A DNA stretch of 64,000 nt from Escherichia sp. E1V33 (GTDB lineage: Bacteria > Pseudomonadota > Gammaproteobacteria > Enterobacterales > Enterobacteriaceae), in contig NZ_RHJI01000019.1 in assembly GCF_004211955.1 (NCBI RefSeq), positions 248,001 to 312,000 on the forward strand. The letters run 5' to 3'. This document shows, one piece after another, positions 29,916 to 40,481 of this stretch. The position numbers and the translations under genes are program-made. Positions within the stretch are counted from its first letter, which is position 1; the number at the start of each line of letters is the position of its first letter. The notes beneath the pieces are model-generated. The model was not told the DNA's origin. It did not search any database and saw only the letters and a program-made list of their open reading frames with translations.

Positions 29916-31778
29916 ATGAGTTTTGATATTGCCAAATACCCGACCCTGGCACTGGTCGACTCCACCCAGGAGTTACGACTGTTGCCGAAAGAGAGTTTAC
30001 CGAAACTCTGCGACGAACTGCGCCGCTATTTACTCGACAGCGTGAGCCGTTCCAGCGGGCACTTCGCCTCCGGGCTGGGCACGGTCGAACTGACCGTGGC
30101 GCTGCACTACGTCTATAACACTCCGTTTGACCAGTTAATCTGGGATGTGGGGCATCAGGCTTATCCGCATAAAATTTTGACCGGACGCCGCGACAAAATC
30201 GGCACCATCCGTCAGAAAGGTGGCCTGCACCCGTTCCCGTGGCGCGGCGAAAGCGAATATGACGTATTAAGCGTCGGGCATTCATCAACCTCCATCAGTG
30301 CCGGAATTGGTATTGCGGTTGCTGCCGAGAAAGAAGGCAAAAATCGCCGCACCGTCTGTGTCATTGGCGATGGCGCGATTACCGCTGGCATGGCGTTTGA
30401 AGCGATGAACCACGCGGGCGATATCCGTCCTGATATGCTGGTGGTTCTCAACGACAATGAAATGTCGATTTCCGAAAATGTTGGTGCGCTCAACAACCAT
30501 CTGGCGCAGCTGCTTTCCGGTAAGCTTTACTCTTCACTGCGCGAAGGCGGGAAAAAAGTTTTCTCTGGCGTTCCGCCCATTAAAGAGCTGCTCAAACGTA
30601 CCGAAGAACATATTAAAGGCATGGTGGTGCCAGGCACGTTGTTTGAAGAGCTGGGCTTTAACTATATCGGCCCGGTTGACGGTCACGATGTGCTGGGGCT
30701 TATCACCACGCTGAAGAACATGCGCGACCTGAAAGGCCCGCAGTTTCTGCATATCATGACCAAAAAAGGTCGTGGTTATGAACCGGCAGAAAAAGACCCA
30801 ATCACCTTCCACGCCGTGCCTAAATTTGATCCCTCCAGCGGTTGTTTGCCGAAAAGTAGCGGTGGTTTGCCGAGCTATTCAAAAATCTTTGGCGACTGGT
30901 TGTGCGAAACGGCAGCGAAAGATAACAAGCTGATGGCGATTACTCCGGCGATGCGTGAAGGTTCCGGCATGGTCGAGTTTTCACGTAAATTCCCGGATCG
31001 CTACTTCGATGTGGCAATTGCCGAGCAACACGCCGTGACCTTTGCTGCGGGTCTGGCGATTGGTGGGTACAAACCCATTGTCGCGATTTACTCCACTTTC
31101 CTGCAACGCGCCTATGATCAGGTGCTGCATGACGTGGCGATTCAAAAGCTCCCGGTCCTGTTCGCCATCGACCGCGCGGGCATTGTTGGTGCTGACGGTC
31201 AAACCCATCAGGGTGCTTTTGATCTCTCTTACCTGCGCTGCATACCGGAAATGGTCATTATGACCCCGAGCGATGAAAACGAATGTCGCCAGATGCTCTA
31301 TACCGGCTATCACTATAACGATGGCCCGTCAGCGGTACGCTACCCGCGTGGCAACGCGGTTGGCGTGGAACTGACGCCGCTGGAAAAACTGCCAATTGGC
31401 AAAGGCATTGTGAAGCGTCGTGGCGAGAAACTGGTGATCCTTAACTTTGGTACGCTGATGCCAGAAGCGGCGAAAGTCGCTGAATCGCTGAACGCTACGC
31501 TGGTCGATATGCGTTTTGTGAAACCGCTTGATGAAGCGTTAATTCTGGAAATGGCCGCCAGCCATGAAGCGCTGGTCACCGTAGAAGAAAACGCCATTAT
31601 GGGCGGCGCAGGCAGCGGAGTGAACGAAGTGCTGATGGCCCATCGTAAACCAGTACCCGTGCTGAACATTGGTCTGCCGGACTTCTTTATTCCGCAAGGA
31701 ACTCAGGAAGAAATGCGCGCCGAACTCGGCCTCGATGCCGCCGGTATGGAAGCCAAAATCAAGGCCTGGCTGGCATAA
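29916..31778 (+). CDS. dxs: Dxs, 1-deoxy-D-xylulose-5-phosphate synthase
   Basis: A 620-residue thiamine-diphosphate enzyme that condenses pyruvate with glyceraldehyde 3-phosphate, the first step of the MEP pathway and of thiamine and pyridoxal synthesis. The TPP motif [16 protein letters not shown] (about 152-) and the catalytic Glu in [13 protein letters not shown] (about 370) are present, and a transketolase C-terminal domain ends the protein. The operon pairs it with ispA, a later enzyme of the same route. Confidence 0.98.
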   Translation: MSFDIAKYPTLALVDSTQELRLLPKESLPKLCDELRRYLLDSVSRSSGHFASGLGTVELTVALHYVYNTPFDQLIWDVGHQAYPHKILTGRRDKIGTIRQKGGLHPFPWRGESEYDVLSVGHSSTSISAGIGIAVAAEKEGKNRRTVCVIGDGAITAGMAFEAMNHAGDIRPDMLVVLNDNEMSISENVGALNNHLAQLLSGKLYSSLREGGKKVFSGVPPIKELLKRTEEHIKGMVVPGTLFEELGFNYIGPVDGHDVLGLITTLKNMRDLKGPQFLHIMTKKGRGYEPAEKDPITFHAVPKFDPSSGCLPKSSGGLPSYSKIFGDWLCETAAKDNKLMAITPAMREGSGMVEFSRKFPDRYFDVAIAEQHAVTFAAGLAIGGYKPIVAIYSTFLQRAYDQVLHDVAIQKLPVLFAIDRAGIVGADGQTHQGAFDLSYLRCIPEMVIMTPSDENECRQMLYTGYHYNDGPSAVRYPRGNAVGVELTPLEKLPIGKGIVKRRGEKLVILNFGTLMPEAAKVAESLNATLVDMRFVKPLDEALILEMAASHEALVTVEENAIMGGAGSGVNEVLMAHRKPVPVLNIGLPDFFIPQGTQEEMRAELGLDAAGMEAKIKAWLA

Positions 31779-31785
31779 TCCCTAC

Positions 31786-31829
31786 GCCACTCCTGCTATG
31801 CTTAAGAAATTATTCATGGCAGGAGTGGC
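31786..31829 (+). promoter_or_regulatory. Hairpin that sequesters the yajO ribosome binding site
   Basis: Perfect 11-bp arms GCCACTCCTGC (31786-31796) and GCAGGAGTGGC (31819-31829) enclose a 22-base AT-rich loop. The right arm contains the AGGAG Shine-Dalgarno sequence of yajO, 7 bases before its ATG. The left arm starts 8 bases after the dxs stop, so ribosomes finishing dxs could open the stem. Confidence 0.75.
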
Positions 31830-31832
31830 AGC

Positions 31833-32807
31833 ATGCAATACAACCCCTTAGGAAAAACTGACCTTCGCGTTTCCCGACTTTGCCTCGGCTGTATGACCTT
31901 TGGCGAGCCAGATCGCGGTAATCACGCATGGACACTGCCGGAAGAGAGCAGCCGTCCCATAATTAAACGCGCACTGGAAGGCGGCATAAATTTCTTTGAT
32001 ACCGCCAATAGCTATTCCGATGGCAGCAGCGAAGAGATTGTCGGTCGCGCACTGCGGGATTTCGCCCGTCGTGAAGACGTGGTCGTTGCCACCAAAGTGT
32101 TCCATCGCGTTGGTGATTTACCGGAAGGATTATCCCGTACGCAAATTTTGCGCTCTATCGACGACAGCCTGCGCCGTCTCGGCATGGATTATGTCGATAT
32201 CCTGCAAATTCATCGCTGGGATTACAACACGCCGATCGAAGAGACGCTGGAAGCTCTGAACGACGTGGTCAAAGCCGGGAAAGCGCGTTATATCGGCGCG
32301 TCATCCATGCACGCCTCGCAGTTTGCTCAGGCGCTGGATCTACAAAAACAGCACGGCTGGGCGCAGTTTGTCAGTATGCAGGATCACTACAATCTGATTT
32401 ATCGCGAAGAAGAGCGCGAGATGCTGCCGCTATGTTATCAGGAAGGCGTGGCGGTCATTCCGTGGAGTCCGCTGGCGCGGGGACGTCTGACGCGTCCGTG
32501 GGGAGAAACCACTGCACGGCTGGTATCTGATGAGGTGGGGAAAAATCTCTATAAAGAAAGCGATGAAAATGACGCGCAAATTGCGGAGCGGTTAACGGGC
32601 GTCAGTGAAGAACTGGGAGCGACACGAGCACAAGTTGCGCTGGCCTGGTTGTTGAGTAAACCGGGCATTGCTGCACCGATTATCGGTACATCGCGGGAAG
32701 AACAGCTTGATGAATTGCTGAACGCGGTGGATATCACCTTGAAGCCTGAACAGATTGCCGAGCTGGAAACGCCGTATAAGCCGCATCCGGTGGTTGGATT
32801 TAAATAA
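31833..32807 (+). CDS. yajO: YajO, aldo-keto reductase
   Basis: A 324-residue NADPH-dependent oxidoreductase of the aldo-keto reductase superfamily (TIM barrel). The catalytic Asp and Tyr lie in FFDTANSYSDGSSEE, Lys in VVATKVF and His in LQIHRWD. In E. coli it has been linked to 1-deoxyxylulose 5-phosphate handling and thiamine precursor synthesis, which fits its place after dxs. I treat this as likely but not proven. Its ribosome binding site is inside a hairpin. Confidence 0.94.
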   Translation: MQYNPLGKTDLRVSRLCLGCMTFGEPDRGNHAWTLPEESSRPIIKRALEGGINFFDTANSYSDGSSEEIVGRALRDFARREDVVVATKVFHRVGDLPEGLSRTQILRSIDDSLRRLGMDYVDILQIHRWDYNTPIEETLEALNDVVKAGKARYIGASSMHASQFAQALDLQKQHGWAQFVSMQDHYNLIYREEEREMLPLCYQEGVAVIPWSPLARGRLTRPWGETTARLVSDEVGKNLYKESDENDAQIAERLTGVSEELGATRAQVALAWLLSKPGIAAPIIGTSREEQLDELLNAVDITLKPEQIAELETPYKPHPVVGFK

Positions 32808-32813
32808 GAATCC

Positions 32814-32869
32814 AGGCCTGATAAGGCGCACAACCGCCGGATGCGGCGTGAACGCCTTATCCGGCCTAC
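32814..32869. repeat. BIME between yajO and pgpA, abutting the pgpA stop
   Basis: Two facing REP units (CAGGCCTGATAAGGCGC and GCCGGATGCGGCGTGAACGC with CCTTATCCGGCCTAC). The right edge overlaps the first base of the pgpA stop codon on the minus strand. It lies between convergent genes. Confidence 0.9.
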
Positions 32870-33384
32870 TATAGGATACCAATCGGCCAGTGATGACCGA
32901 TAAAGTACAGGATGCCTGCGGAAATCACCCCAGCGACAATATCATCTATCATGATCCCCATGCCGCCATGTACATTGCGATCAAACCAGCGGATCGGCCA
33001 CGGCTTCCACATATCCAGAATACGGAAAATGACGAATCCGGCGGCGACCCACTGCCAGTCATTGGTCGGCAATGCCATGAGCGTGATCCACATGCCGATA
33101 AATTCGTCCCAGACAATGCTGCCGTGATCGTGCACGCCCATATCTTTCGCGGTCTGATGACAAAGATAGACGCCGATACAGATCCCCAACATCACCACCA
33201 GCGAGTAGAGCTGCCAGGGCAAAAAGGTCATCAGATACCAGAAAGGGATCGCCGCCAGCGATCCCATCGTGCCAGGAACGATTGGGCTTAACCCACTTCC
33301 GAATCCGACAGCCAGCAGATGCCACGGATTACTCATTTTCAGGCGACTTTTCGCGACATCTTTATGGCGTGGCAAAATGGTCAT
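32869..33384 (-). CDS. pgpA: PgpA, phosphatidylglycerophosphatase A
   Basis: A 171-residue inner-membrane phosphatase that turns phosphatidylglycerol phosphate into phosphatidylglycerol. Several membrane helices are visible, with the conserved acidic motifs [10 protein letters not shown] and MIDDIVAG. The start overlaps the end of thiL by 23 bases. The protein ends ...WPIGIL, one residue shorter than the 172 I recall for K-12, at the edge of a REP element. It is the last gene of the nrdR-rib-nusB unit. Confidence 0.95.
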   Translation of the reverse strand: MTILPRHKDVAKSRLKMSNPWHLLAVGFGSGLSPIVPGTMGSLAAIPFWYLMTFLPWQLYSLVVMLGICIGVYLCHQTAKDMGVHDHGSIVWDEFIGMWITLMALPTNDWQWVAAGFVIFRILDMWKPWPIRWFDRNVHGGMGIMIDDIVAGVISAGILYFIGHHWPIGIL

Positions 33385-34339
33385 ATCCTTTCCAGTCTAA
33401 CGTGACAGGTTCGCCGTCACGAATAAAACAAAGCCCTTCGATATCGGCGGTCATTTGCCCGATACAGGTAAACGGTACGCCCAGGTGTCCGAGAGCCACA
33501 TCCAGCGCGCCACGGTTCAGTTCCGGCACCGTGAAACACAACTCGTAATCTTCACCGCCAGAGAGCGCCCAGCGCAGCGCCTGTTCCGGTTCAACATGGC
33601 GAGAAAGCGCATCAGAAAACGGCAGCAATGCCAGGTCAATACGTGCGCCGCAGTCGCTGGCTTTCACGATATGCCCGAGATCGGAAATCAGACCGTCAGA
33701 GAGATCGATAGCTGAATTTGCCAGATCGCGCAGTGCCTGCCCCTGTAAAATACGCGGCGATGGACGGAGATGACGTTTGATCAAGTAGTCCGCATCTTTA
33801 GCATCGGCAACCTGCAAACGGTTTTGCAAAATCGCCAGCCCGGCGGCGCTATCGCCCGGTGTACCGGTCACATAGATCCAGTCACCCGGTTTCGCCCCAG
33901 AGCGCGTTAAGGCTCGTCCCATCGGAACAAAACCGTGGATACCCAACGTCATTGATAATGGCCCACGCGTGGTATCGCCGCCAATGAGTTGCATATCGTA
34001 ATAATTGAGAAGATCAAACAAACTGTCGCTGAAGGACTCAAGCCACGCTTCGTCTACGTTCGGTAAGGTTAATGCCAGCGTCAGCCAGGCCGGATCGGCC
34101 CCCATTGCCGCCAGATCGCTTAAGTTTACCGCCAGTGCTTTATACGCCAAATCCGCAGGATCGATGTCAGGAAGGAAGTGATTGCCCGCCACCAGAGTAT
34201 CAGTGCTGATCGCCAGAGTCTGTTTTTCGGGGATATTGAGAAGTGCGCAATCGTCGCCGATGCCCAGTTCGACATCAAGACGAGAACTTCTTACACGGTC
34301 AAAATAACGGGCAATCAGGGAGAACTCGCCACATGCCAT
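33362..34339 (-). CDS. thiL: ThiL, thiamine-monophosphate kinase
   Basis: A 325-residue ATP-dependent kinase that makes thiamine diphosphate from thiamine monophosphate. The fold is PurM-like: the N-terminal [10 protein letters not shown] and GIGDDCALL motifs bind Mg/ATP, and DTLVAGNHF and [10 protein letters not shown] follow. It lies 78 bases after nusB, a gap that contains a strong terminator-like stem-loop, and overlaps pgpA. Confidence 0.97.
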   Translation of the reverse strand: MACGEFSLIARYFDRVRSSRLDVELGIGDDCALLNIPEKQTLAISTDTLVAGNHFLPDIDPADLAYKALAVNLSDLAAMGADPAWLTLALTLPNVDEAWLESFSDSLFDLLNYYDMQLIGGDTTRGPLSMTLGIHGFVPMGRALTRSGAKPGDWIYVTGTPGDSAAGLAILQNRLQVADAKDADYLIKRHLRPSPRILQGQALRDLANSAIDLSDGLISDLGHIVKASDCGARIDLALLPFSDALSRHVEPEQALRWALSGGEDYELCFTVPELNRGALDVALGHLGVPFTCIGQMTADIEGLCFIRDGEPVTLDWKGYDHFATP

Positions 34340-34357
34340 ACGTTATGCCTCAGCAGG

Positions 34358-34411
34358 TAAAAAAGAAAAGGCCGGCGAGTGCGGAACTGTTTTTCCGTTA
34401 CTCTGCCGGCC
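34358..34411 (-). terminator. Terminator-like hairpin between nusB and thiL
   Basis: GGCCGGC and GCCGGCC, extended by AGAGT/ACTC, form a long GC-rich stem at 34370-34411. On the minus strand it is followed by TTTTCTTTTTT. It sits inside a same-strand gene series, so it may attenuate thiL and pgpA rather than end the operon fully. Confidence 0.7.
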
Positions 34412-34417
34412 TGGATA

Positions 34418-34837
34418 TCACTTTTTGTTAGGGCGAATCACAGGTGCTGCTTTATCCAGTACGCCGTTGACGAACTTATGACTGTCTTCTGCGCCGAACG
34501 ATTTCGCCAGTTCGATCGCTTCGTTAATGGCCACTTTGTACGGCACATCGCTACGTTTAGACAGCTCGTACAGCGCAATGCGCAGTACTGCTTTTTCTAC
34601 CTGGCCCAGTTCTTCCAGCAGGCGGGACAGGTATGGCTTCATCAGTCCGTCGAGGTATGCGGTGTTAGTCGCCACCCCGGCCAGCAGCTCACGGAAGTAC
34701 AGGACGTCAACGTCTTTTACATCCTGTTCAGCCAGGAACTGGTATTCAACATCAGCGATGTCGTTCTGGGACAACTGCCAGGAGTAGAGCGCCTGGACGG
34801 CACACTCACGAGCGCGGCGACGAGCAGCAGGTTTCAC
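34418..34837 (-). CDS. nusB: NusB, transcription antitermination factor
   Basis: A 139-residue all-helical RNA-binding protein. With NusE (S10) it binds BoxA and prevents Rho-dependent termination in rRNA operons and in phage lambda N antitermination. The N-terminal [18 protein letters not shown] arginine-rich helix binds RNA. It lies 19 bases after ribE on the same strand. Just downstream is a terminator-like hairpin. Confidence 0.98.
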
Positions 34838-34856
34838 GGATTTCCCCTTACTAATT

Positions 34857-35327
34857 TCAGGCCTTGATGGCTTTCAATACATTAATCATTTCAAGCGCGG
34901 TCAGTGCAGCTTCTGCACCTTTGTTACCAGCTTTGGTGCCAGCACGTTCGATCGCTTGTTCAATGCTTTCAGTGGTCAGAACCCCAAAAGCAACCGGAAT
35001 TTCGCTGTCCTGGGCAACATGCGCCAGGCCGTTGCTTGCACCACCAGCGACATATTCAAAGTGGGCAGTGCCACCACGAATAACCGTACCCAGCGCAATC
35101 ACCGCGTCGTATTTACCGGTTTTAGCCAGTGCACCCGCCGCCAGCGGCAGCTCATAGGCACCAGGCACCCAAACAACGGTAATGTTTTCATCTTTTACCT
35201 GACCGATACGTTTCAGTGCGTCAATTGCACCTTCCAGCAGGCTGTCATTGATAAAGTTGTTGAAACGCGCGATGGTGATGGCGACGCGAGCGTCCGGGGT
35301 AGCAACGTTAGCTTCAATAATGTTCAT
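34857..35327 (-). CDS. ribE: RibE (RibH), 6,7-dimethyl-8-ribityllumazine synthase
   Basis: A 156-residue subunit of the 60-mer lumazine synthase capsid, which condenses 5-amino-6-ribitylaminouracil with dihydroxybutanone phosphate in riboflavin synthesis. Conserved segments are [23 protein letters not shown] and [14 protein letters not shown] (with the catalytic His). The ATG at 35327 gives the family N-terminus; the longer frame reaches into ribD. It lies 88 bases after ribD. Confidence 0.97.
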
Positions 35328-35415
35328 TTTCTTCCTTCGGGTTCGAGTATGGCCCCGCAGGGGGGCGGATTTTAGCATAATATTTCGTGCGCTGCTTCCC
35401 TTTCGAGCCGGGAGA

Positions 35416-36519
35416 TCATGCACCCACTAAATGCAGGCAAATATCCGGGCCTACATGACGTATCTCTTTGAATTTCAATTGGGGGGCGTCGGCTAATTTC
35501 TCAAGCCCTGGCAGCGTACATAATCCGCGGGCGTCGCTGCCTAATAGTTTAGGTGCGATATAGACAATCAGCTCATCGACTAAACCCGCCTGTAGCAATG
35601 CACCAGCGAGCGTTGGGCCCGCTTCCACCCAGATACTGTTAATCTGTTGCTTGCCGAGTTGCATCATCAGCACAACCAGATCCAGATGACCTTTATGCTC
35701 TGGAATCTGCAAGGTACGTACCGTTTCCGGCCACTCACGAGAATCTTCCTGCGTACGCGCGAACCAGGTTTCGCCCGGCTGCTGCACAATGCGGTGTTCC
35801 GGCGTCACGCGATTTTGGCTATCAATCACAATACGTACCGGCTGGCGGAGATTTTGTTGCGGATAGAGCGCCTGAGTTTGTTCATCCAGCTCGGACCAAC
35901 GCACCGTTAAAGCCGGATCGTCCGCCAGGACTGTGGCGCTACTGGTTAAAATGGCATGACTTTGCGCACGCAGACGTTGTACATCGCGTCGCGCCTGAGG
36001 CGAAGTGATCCACTGGCTTTCACCGCTCGCCATCGCCGTACGGCCATCTAGCGACGCGCCAAGTTTCAACTGTATATAAGGAAAGCCGGTGCGCATGCGC
36101 TTGAGGAAACCTTTATTCAATTGCTCGGCTTCATTCATCATCAGTCCGTGGCTGACGTCAATGCCAGCCTGTTGCAAACGGTAAAGTCCACGCCCAGCGA
36201 CCTGCGGATTGGGGTCTTGCATTGCGGCAACCACGCGCGCTACGCCAGCAGCAATTAATGCGTCGCAACACGGTGGCGTACGACCATGATGACTACAGGG
36301 TTCGAGTGTCACATACGCCGTTGCGCCAGTGGCTTTTTCACCTGCCATACGCAACGCGTGTACCTCGGCATGCGGTTCGCCCGCGCGGTGATGGTAACCT
36401 TCACCGACAATTTCGCCATCTTTCACAATGACGCACCCGACATTCGGGTTAGGGTGAGTGGTGAAGCGTCCTCGTTGCGCCAGCTTTAGCGCCCGCGCCA
36501 TGTATAACTCGTCCTGCAC
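35416..36519 (-). CDS. ribD: RibD, riboflavin deaminase/reductase
   Basis: A 367-residue bifunctional enzyme for the second and third steps of riboflavin synthesis. The N-terminal deaminase (1-145) has the zinc motif HAEVHAL and [11 protein letters not shown]. The C-terminal NADPH-dependent reductase (147-367) includes [12 protein letters not shown]. It is 3 bases downstream of nrdR, so the two are tightly coupled. Confidence 0.97.
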
Positions 36520-36522
36520 GGT

Positions 36523-37008
<486 letters not shown>

Positions 37009-37122
37009 TTACCCTGAACTGACGATACAACAAAGGCGCAACGCTTTTGAGATAAAGGATCGATGCTTTCACCGCTTTAAGCCTCTACCATTAGACTTAT
37101 TGAGACGAGAAAGGGACGACCT

Positions 37123-37665
37123 ATGAATATTAAAGTATGTTTTCGACTACTCCTGCTGGGAAGCCTGTTCAGCCTGAGCGCCTGCGTACAGCAAAGCGAA
37201 GTGCGCCAGATGAAACACAGCGTCAACACGTTGAATAAAGAGATGACTCAGCTCAACAAAGAAACCGTCAAAATCACTCAGCAAAATACGCTGAACGCAA
37301 AATCCAGCAGTGGGGTTTACCTGTTGCCTGGTGCAAATACACCGGCACGGCTGGAAAGCCAAATTGGCACTTTACGTATGTCACTGGTGAATATTACGCA
37401 AAATGCAGATGGCACCGCTCTGACGTTACGGATTCAGGGCGAGTCTAATGATCCCTTACCCGCTTTCAGCGGAACCGTTGAATATGGACAAATTCAGGGA
37501 ACAACTGACAATTTTCAGGAAGTCAATGTGCAGAATCAATTGATTAACGCACCTGCCAGCGTCCTCGCTCCGAGCGATGTTGACATTCCGTTACAGCTAA
37601 ATGGCATTTCAACAGACCAGTTAGGTTTTGTTCGCATCCACGACATTCAACCTGTTATGCAGTAA
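37123..37665 (+). CDS. yajI: YajI, predicted lipoprotein
   Basis: A 180-residue lipoprotein of unknown function (DUF3251). The signal peptide ends in the lipobox LSAC with the lipidated Cys at 21. The following Val-Gln suggests outer-membrane sorting. A short helical, Gln/Asn-rich segment (about 22-60, ideal for a coiled coil) leads to a beta-rich C-terminal domain. It has more substitutions against K-12, as I recall, than most proteins here. No partner is evident; it is alone between nrdR (divergent) and tsx. Confidence 0.9.
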   Translation: MNIKVCFRLLLLGSLFSLSACVQQSEVRQMKHSVNTLNKEMTQLNKETVKITQQNTLNAKSSSGVYLLPGANTPARLESQIGTLRMSLVNITQNADGTALTLRIQGESNDPLPAFSGTVEYGQIQGTTDNFQEVNVQNQLINAPASVLAPSDVDIPLQLNGISTDQLGFVRIHDIQPVMQ

Positions 37666-37962
37666 ACGTTTTGCGGGGCGTTTTGTGCGTCCCGCAACAT
37701 CTTCCTCCTTCATTTTGTTACTCTGCTTACATCACCCAGATTGATAGTAAAAGTTTGCAACAAGGGTGAAAGTCAGTACAATTCCCGCCCGAATATGTGT
37801 ATTCGTGAACGCAATCGATTACGTAAATGATAGAACTGTGAAATACAACATATTTTTGTGAGCAATGATTTTTATAATAGGCTCCTCTGTATAGGAAATA
37901 TTTAGAAACGCAATTTGCGCCTTTTTCACTCCCGCAAGGGATTTTCAAACAGTGGCATACAT
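37666..37962. other. Regulatory region upstream of tsx
   Basis: A 297-base gap. It contains a CytR-like GCAATCGATTACG with an overlapping CRP-like half-site (CGTGAACG) near 37805-37822, a second CRP-like site around 37838-37861 (TGTGAAATAC...TTTTTGTGAG), and a TATAAT box. K-12 tsx is controlled by CytR/CRP and DeoR from two promoters; the CytR/CRP type sites fit what is seen. Confidence 0.6.
37873..37878 (+). promoter_or_regulatory. -10 box of a tsx promoter
   Basis: TATAAT, 85 bases before the tsx start and just after a CRP-like sequence. There is no good -35 hexamer, as expected for a CRP-activated promoter. Confidence 0.6.
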
Positions 37963-38847
37963 ATGAAAAAAACATTACTGGCAGCCGGTGCGGTACTGGC
38001 GCTCTCTTCGTCTTTTACTGTCAACGCAGCTGAAAACGATAAACCTCAGTACCTTTCCGACTGGTGGCACCAGAGCGTTAACGTAGTTGGTAGCTATCAC
38101 ACTCGTTTCGGACCGCAGATCCGTAACGATACCTACCTGGAGTATGAAGCATTCGCTAAAAAAGACTGGTTCGACTTCTATGGTTACGCGGATGCGCCGG
38201 TATTCTTCGGCGGTAACTCCGATGCCAAAGGTATCTGGAACCACGGTTCTCCGCTGTTTATGGAAATCGAACCGCGTTTCTCCATCGATAAGCTGACCAA
38301 TACTGATCTTAGCTTTGGTCCGTTCAAAGAGTGGTACTTCGCGAACAACTACATTTACGACATGGGTCGTAACAAAGATGGTCGCCAGAGCACCTGGTAC
38401 ATGGGTCTGGGTACTGACATCGACACTGGCCTGCCGATGAGCCTGTCCATGAACGTCTATGCGAAATATCAGTGGCAGAACTACGGCGCAGCGAACGAAA
38501 ACGAGTGGGACGGTTACCGTTTCAAAATTAAATACTTTGTGCCGATTACCGATCTGTGGGGCGGTCAGCTGAGCTACATCGGTTTCACCAACTTCGACTG
38601 GGGTTCCGATCTGGGTGATGACAGCGGTAACGCAATGAATGGTATTAAGACGCGTACCAATAACTCCATCGCTTCCAGCCATATTCTGGCACTGAACTAC
38701 GATCACTGGCACTACTCTGTCGTTGCACGTTACTGGCACGACGGTGGTCAGTGGAACGACGATGCAGAGCTGAACTTCGGCAACGGCAACTTCAACGTTC
38801 GCTCTACCGGCTGGGGTGGTTACCTGGTGGTAGGTTACAACTTCTGA
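37963..38847 (+). CDS. tsx: Tsx, outer-membrane nucleoside channel
   Basis: A 294-residue 12-stranded beta-barrel that takes up nucleosides and serves as receptor for phage T6 and colicin K. A 22-residue signal peptide ends VNA before AENDKPQ. The C-terminus ends with the outer-membrane signature ...YLVVGYNF (terminal Phe). The ATG at 37963 is preceded by a weak ribosome binding site (AGTGG). The protein is virtually unchanged from K-12 as I recall it, except Met for Ile in a periplasmic or loop position (GNAMNG). Confidence 0.98.
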   Translation: MKKTLLAAGAVLALSSSFTVNAAENDKPQYLSDWWHQSVNVVGSYHTRFGPQIRNDTYLEYEAFAKKDWFDFYGYADAPVFFGGNSDAKGIWNHGSPLFMEIEPRFSIDKLTNTDLSFGPFKEWYFANNYIYDMGRNKDGRQSTWYMGLGTDIDTGLPMSLSMNVYAKYQWQNYGAANENEWDGYRFKIKYFVPITDLWGGQLSYIGFTNFDWGSDLGDDSGNAMNGIKTRTNNSIASSHILALNYDHWHYSVVARYWHDGGQWNDDAELNFGNGNFNVRSTGWGGYLVVGYNF

Positions 38848-38853
38848 TTATGA

Positions 38854-38880
38854 AAATGCCGGGATTTATTCCCGGCATTT
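38854..38880 (+). terminator. Hairpin terminator after tsx
   Basis: Perfect 11-bp stem AAATGCCGGGA/TCCCGGCATTT with a 5-base loop, ending in a short T run, 6 bases after the stop codon. Confidence 0.8.
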
Positions 38881-38910
38881 CAGATTGTTGACAACGTGAG
38901 CTTTGTTCAT

Positions 38911-39010
38911 GCAGGATGCGGCGTAAACGCCTTATCGGACCTACAAAAGCACGCAAATTCAATACATTGCTGAGATTACGTAGGCCTGATAAGCATAGCG
39001 CATCAGGCAA
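38911..39010. repeat. BIME between tsx and yajD
   Basis: Two REP units in opposite orientation (GGATGCGGCGTAAACGCCTT near 38914 and GTAGGCCTGATAAGCATAGC near 38979) separated by a 37-base spacer. Confidence 0.9.
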
Positions 39011-39023
39011 TTTTGCGTATTTA

Positions 39024-39371
39024 TCACTTCTTCTTATTCATCATTGCTTTTAAATCAGCGAATGGGTTGTACTTCGCTTCACCGACATCTTTCTGCGCAT
39101 CTTCCCCTGCGATAACGGTCGTACCATACTGATCCGCTTCGGTATATTTCGAATGCTCATGATCGTGACAATACAGACACAACAATTCCCAATTACTACC
39201 ATCTTCCGGGTTATTGGTATGGTCGTGATCGATATGGTGCACAGTTAGCTCACGCAGGTTGGAATAGACAAACTCGCGAGAACAGCGACCGCAGACCCAC
39301 GGATAGATTTTTAATGCTTTTTCGCGATAACCGCTTTCTAACCGTGCATAGTTTTTTGGGATGATAGCCAT
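39024..39371 (-). CDS. yajD: YajD, small HNH nuclease-family protein
   Basis: A 115-residue protein with a complete HNH/zinc-ribbon signature: CxxC at about residues 27-30 (WVCGRCSRE), the central HHIDHDHTNN (about 46-55), and CLYCHDHEH (about 67-75). Such proteins can nick DNA, but the substrate and function of YajD are not known. It is a free-standing chromosomal gene with no toxin or homing context. It lies about 130 bases after secF, beyond a strong terminator. Confidence 0.93.
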   Translation of the reverse strand: MAIIPKNYARLESGYREKALKIYPWVCGRCSREFVYSNLRELTVHHIDHDHTNNPEDGSNWELLCLYCHDHEHSKYTEADQYGTTVIAGEDAQKDVGEAKYNPFADLKAMMNKKK

Positions 39372-39447
39372 AAAAAGTTACCTGGATAAAATGTAGGGTT
39401 ACGCGCAGTTTCCCAAGATGTGGGGATTTTCGCAATCACCATACATC

Positions 39448-39476
39448 AAAAAAAATCCCGGTCTACTGACCGGGAT
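39448..39476 (-). terminator. Terminator of the queA-tgt-yajC-secDF unit
   Basis: Perfect 9-bp stem ATCCCGGTC/GACCGGGAT with a tetraloop, followed by eight T on the minus strand, 24 bases after secF. Confidence 0.93.
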
Positions 39477-39499
39477 TTTCAACATCAGCTGAAACTTGA

Positions 39500-40471
39500 T
39501 TACGGCAGAATTGACGGCTGGTCCGCCCCTTCTTTTTCCACTTTCTGTTGCAGCATATGCTCGCGCTTCATACCTAGTTTCAGAGCCAGCGCAGATGCAA
39601 CATAGATGGAAGACGCGGTACCAATGGTTACACCAATCAGCATGGTCAGCGAGAAGCCTTCCAGCACCGGGCCACCGAAGAGATACAGCATCAGGATAAC
39701 CATCAAGGTAGTACCGGATGTGATCAAAGTACGGTGCAGCGTCTGGGTCAGCGACACGTTAAAGATTTCGTAAGGCGTACCGCGACGGATTTTGCGGAAG
39801 TTTTCACGAATACGGTCCGATACCACGATACTGTCGTTAAGCGAGTAACCGATAACCGACATCAACGATGCCACAATGGTCAGGTCAATCTCGATATGGA
39901 ATAACGACAAAATACCCAGCGTAATGATAACGTCGTGCGCCAGCGCGATTACTACCCCTGCTGCCAGTCGCCACTCAAAGCGGAAACCAACGTACACAAG
40001 GATAGACAGCAGTGCCGCCATCAGCGCCATCGCACCGGTTTGCGCAAGGTCTGCCCCCACGCTCGGGCCGACGAACTCAATACGCTTCACCGCCGCGTTC
40101 TGATTGGTAGCTTCGTTAATCACCTTCAGAACTTTGCTGCCCAGCACCTGGCCACCGGTTTCGCCTTCAGCAGGCGGCATGCGGACCATGATGTCGTGGC
40201 TGCTACCGAAGTTTTGCAGCATCGGCTCTTCAAACCCTGCCTTCTGCAATGCATCACGCATCACATCGATTTCAGCCGGTTTTTCGAGCGTAATTTCAAT
40301 AACCGTACCACCGGTGAAATCCAGCCCCCAGTTAAAGCCGCGCACGCCCATAATGACGATCGCAGCGATTAACAGCAGACCAGATATGCCGAAAGCCCAG
40401 TAGTCCCAGCGCATAAAGTCATAGACTTTACGGCCGTGGTTTAGTTGTTCAACAGTATATTCCTGTGCCAC
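39500..40471 (-). CDS. secF: SecF, Sec translocon accessory subunit
   Basis: A 323-residue inner-membrane protein with six helices and a periplasmic loop. With SecD it uses the proton motive force to pull proteins out of SecYEG. The first helix (about 27-47), the D-x-T-G-G-like [12 protein letters not shown] after it, and the later [20 protein letters not shown] helices are RND-family hallmarks. The start is GTG at 40471, preceded by GAGGAG. It is 10 bases after secD. Confidence 0.97.
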   Translation of the reverse strand: MAQEYTVEQLNHGRKVYDFMRWDYWAFGISGLLLIAAIVIMGVRGFNWGLDFTGGTVIEITLEKPAEIDVMRDALQKAGFEEPMLQNFGSSHDIMVRMPPAEGETGGQVLGSKVLKVINEATNQNAAVKRIEFVGPSVGADLAQTGAMALMAALLSILVYVGFRFEWRLAAGVVIALAHDVIITLGILSLFHIEIDLTIVASLMSVIGYSLNDSIVVSDRIRENFRKIRRGTPYEIFNVSLTQTLHRTLITSGTTLMVILMLYLFGGPVLEGFSLTMLIGVTIGTASSIYVASALALKLGMKREHMLQQKVEKEGADQPSILP

Positions 40472-40481
40472 ATCGCACTCC

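Noticed and set aside
37975-38739. 254-codon open frame antisense to tsx
   Set aside because: Reverse-frame shadow of a highly expressed, codon-biased gene.
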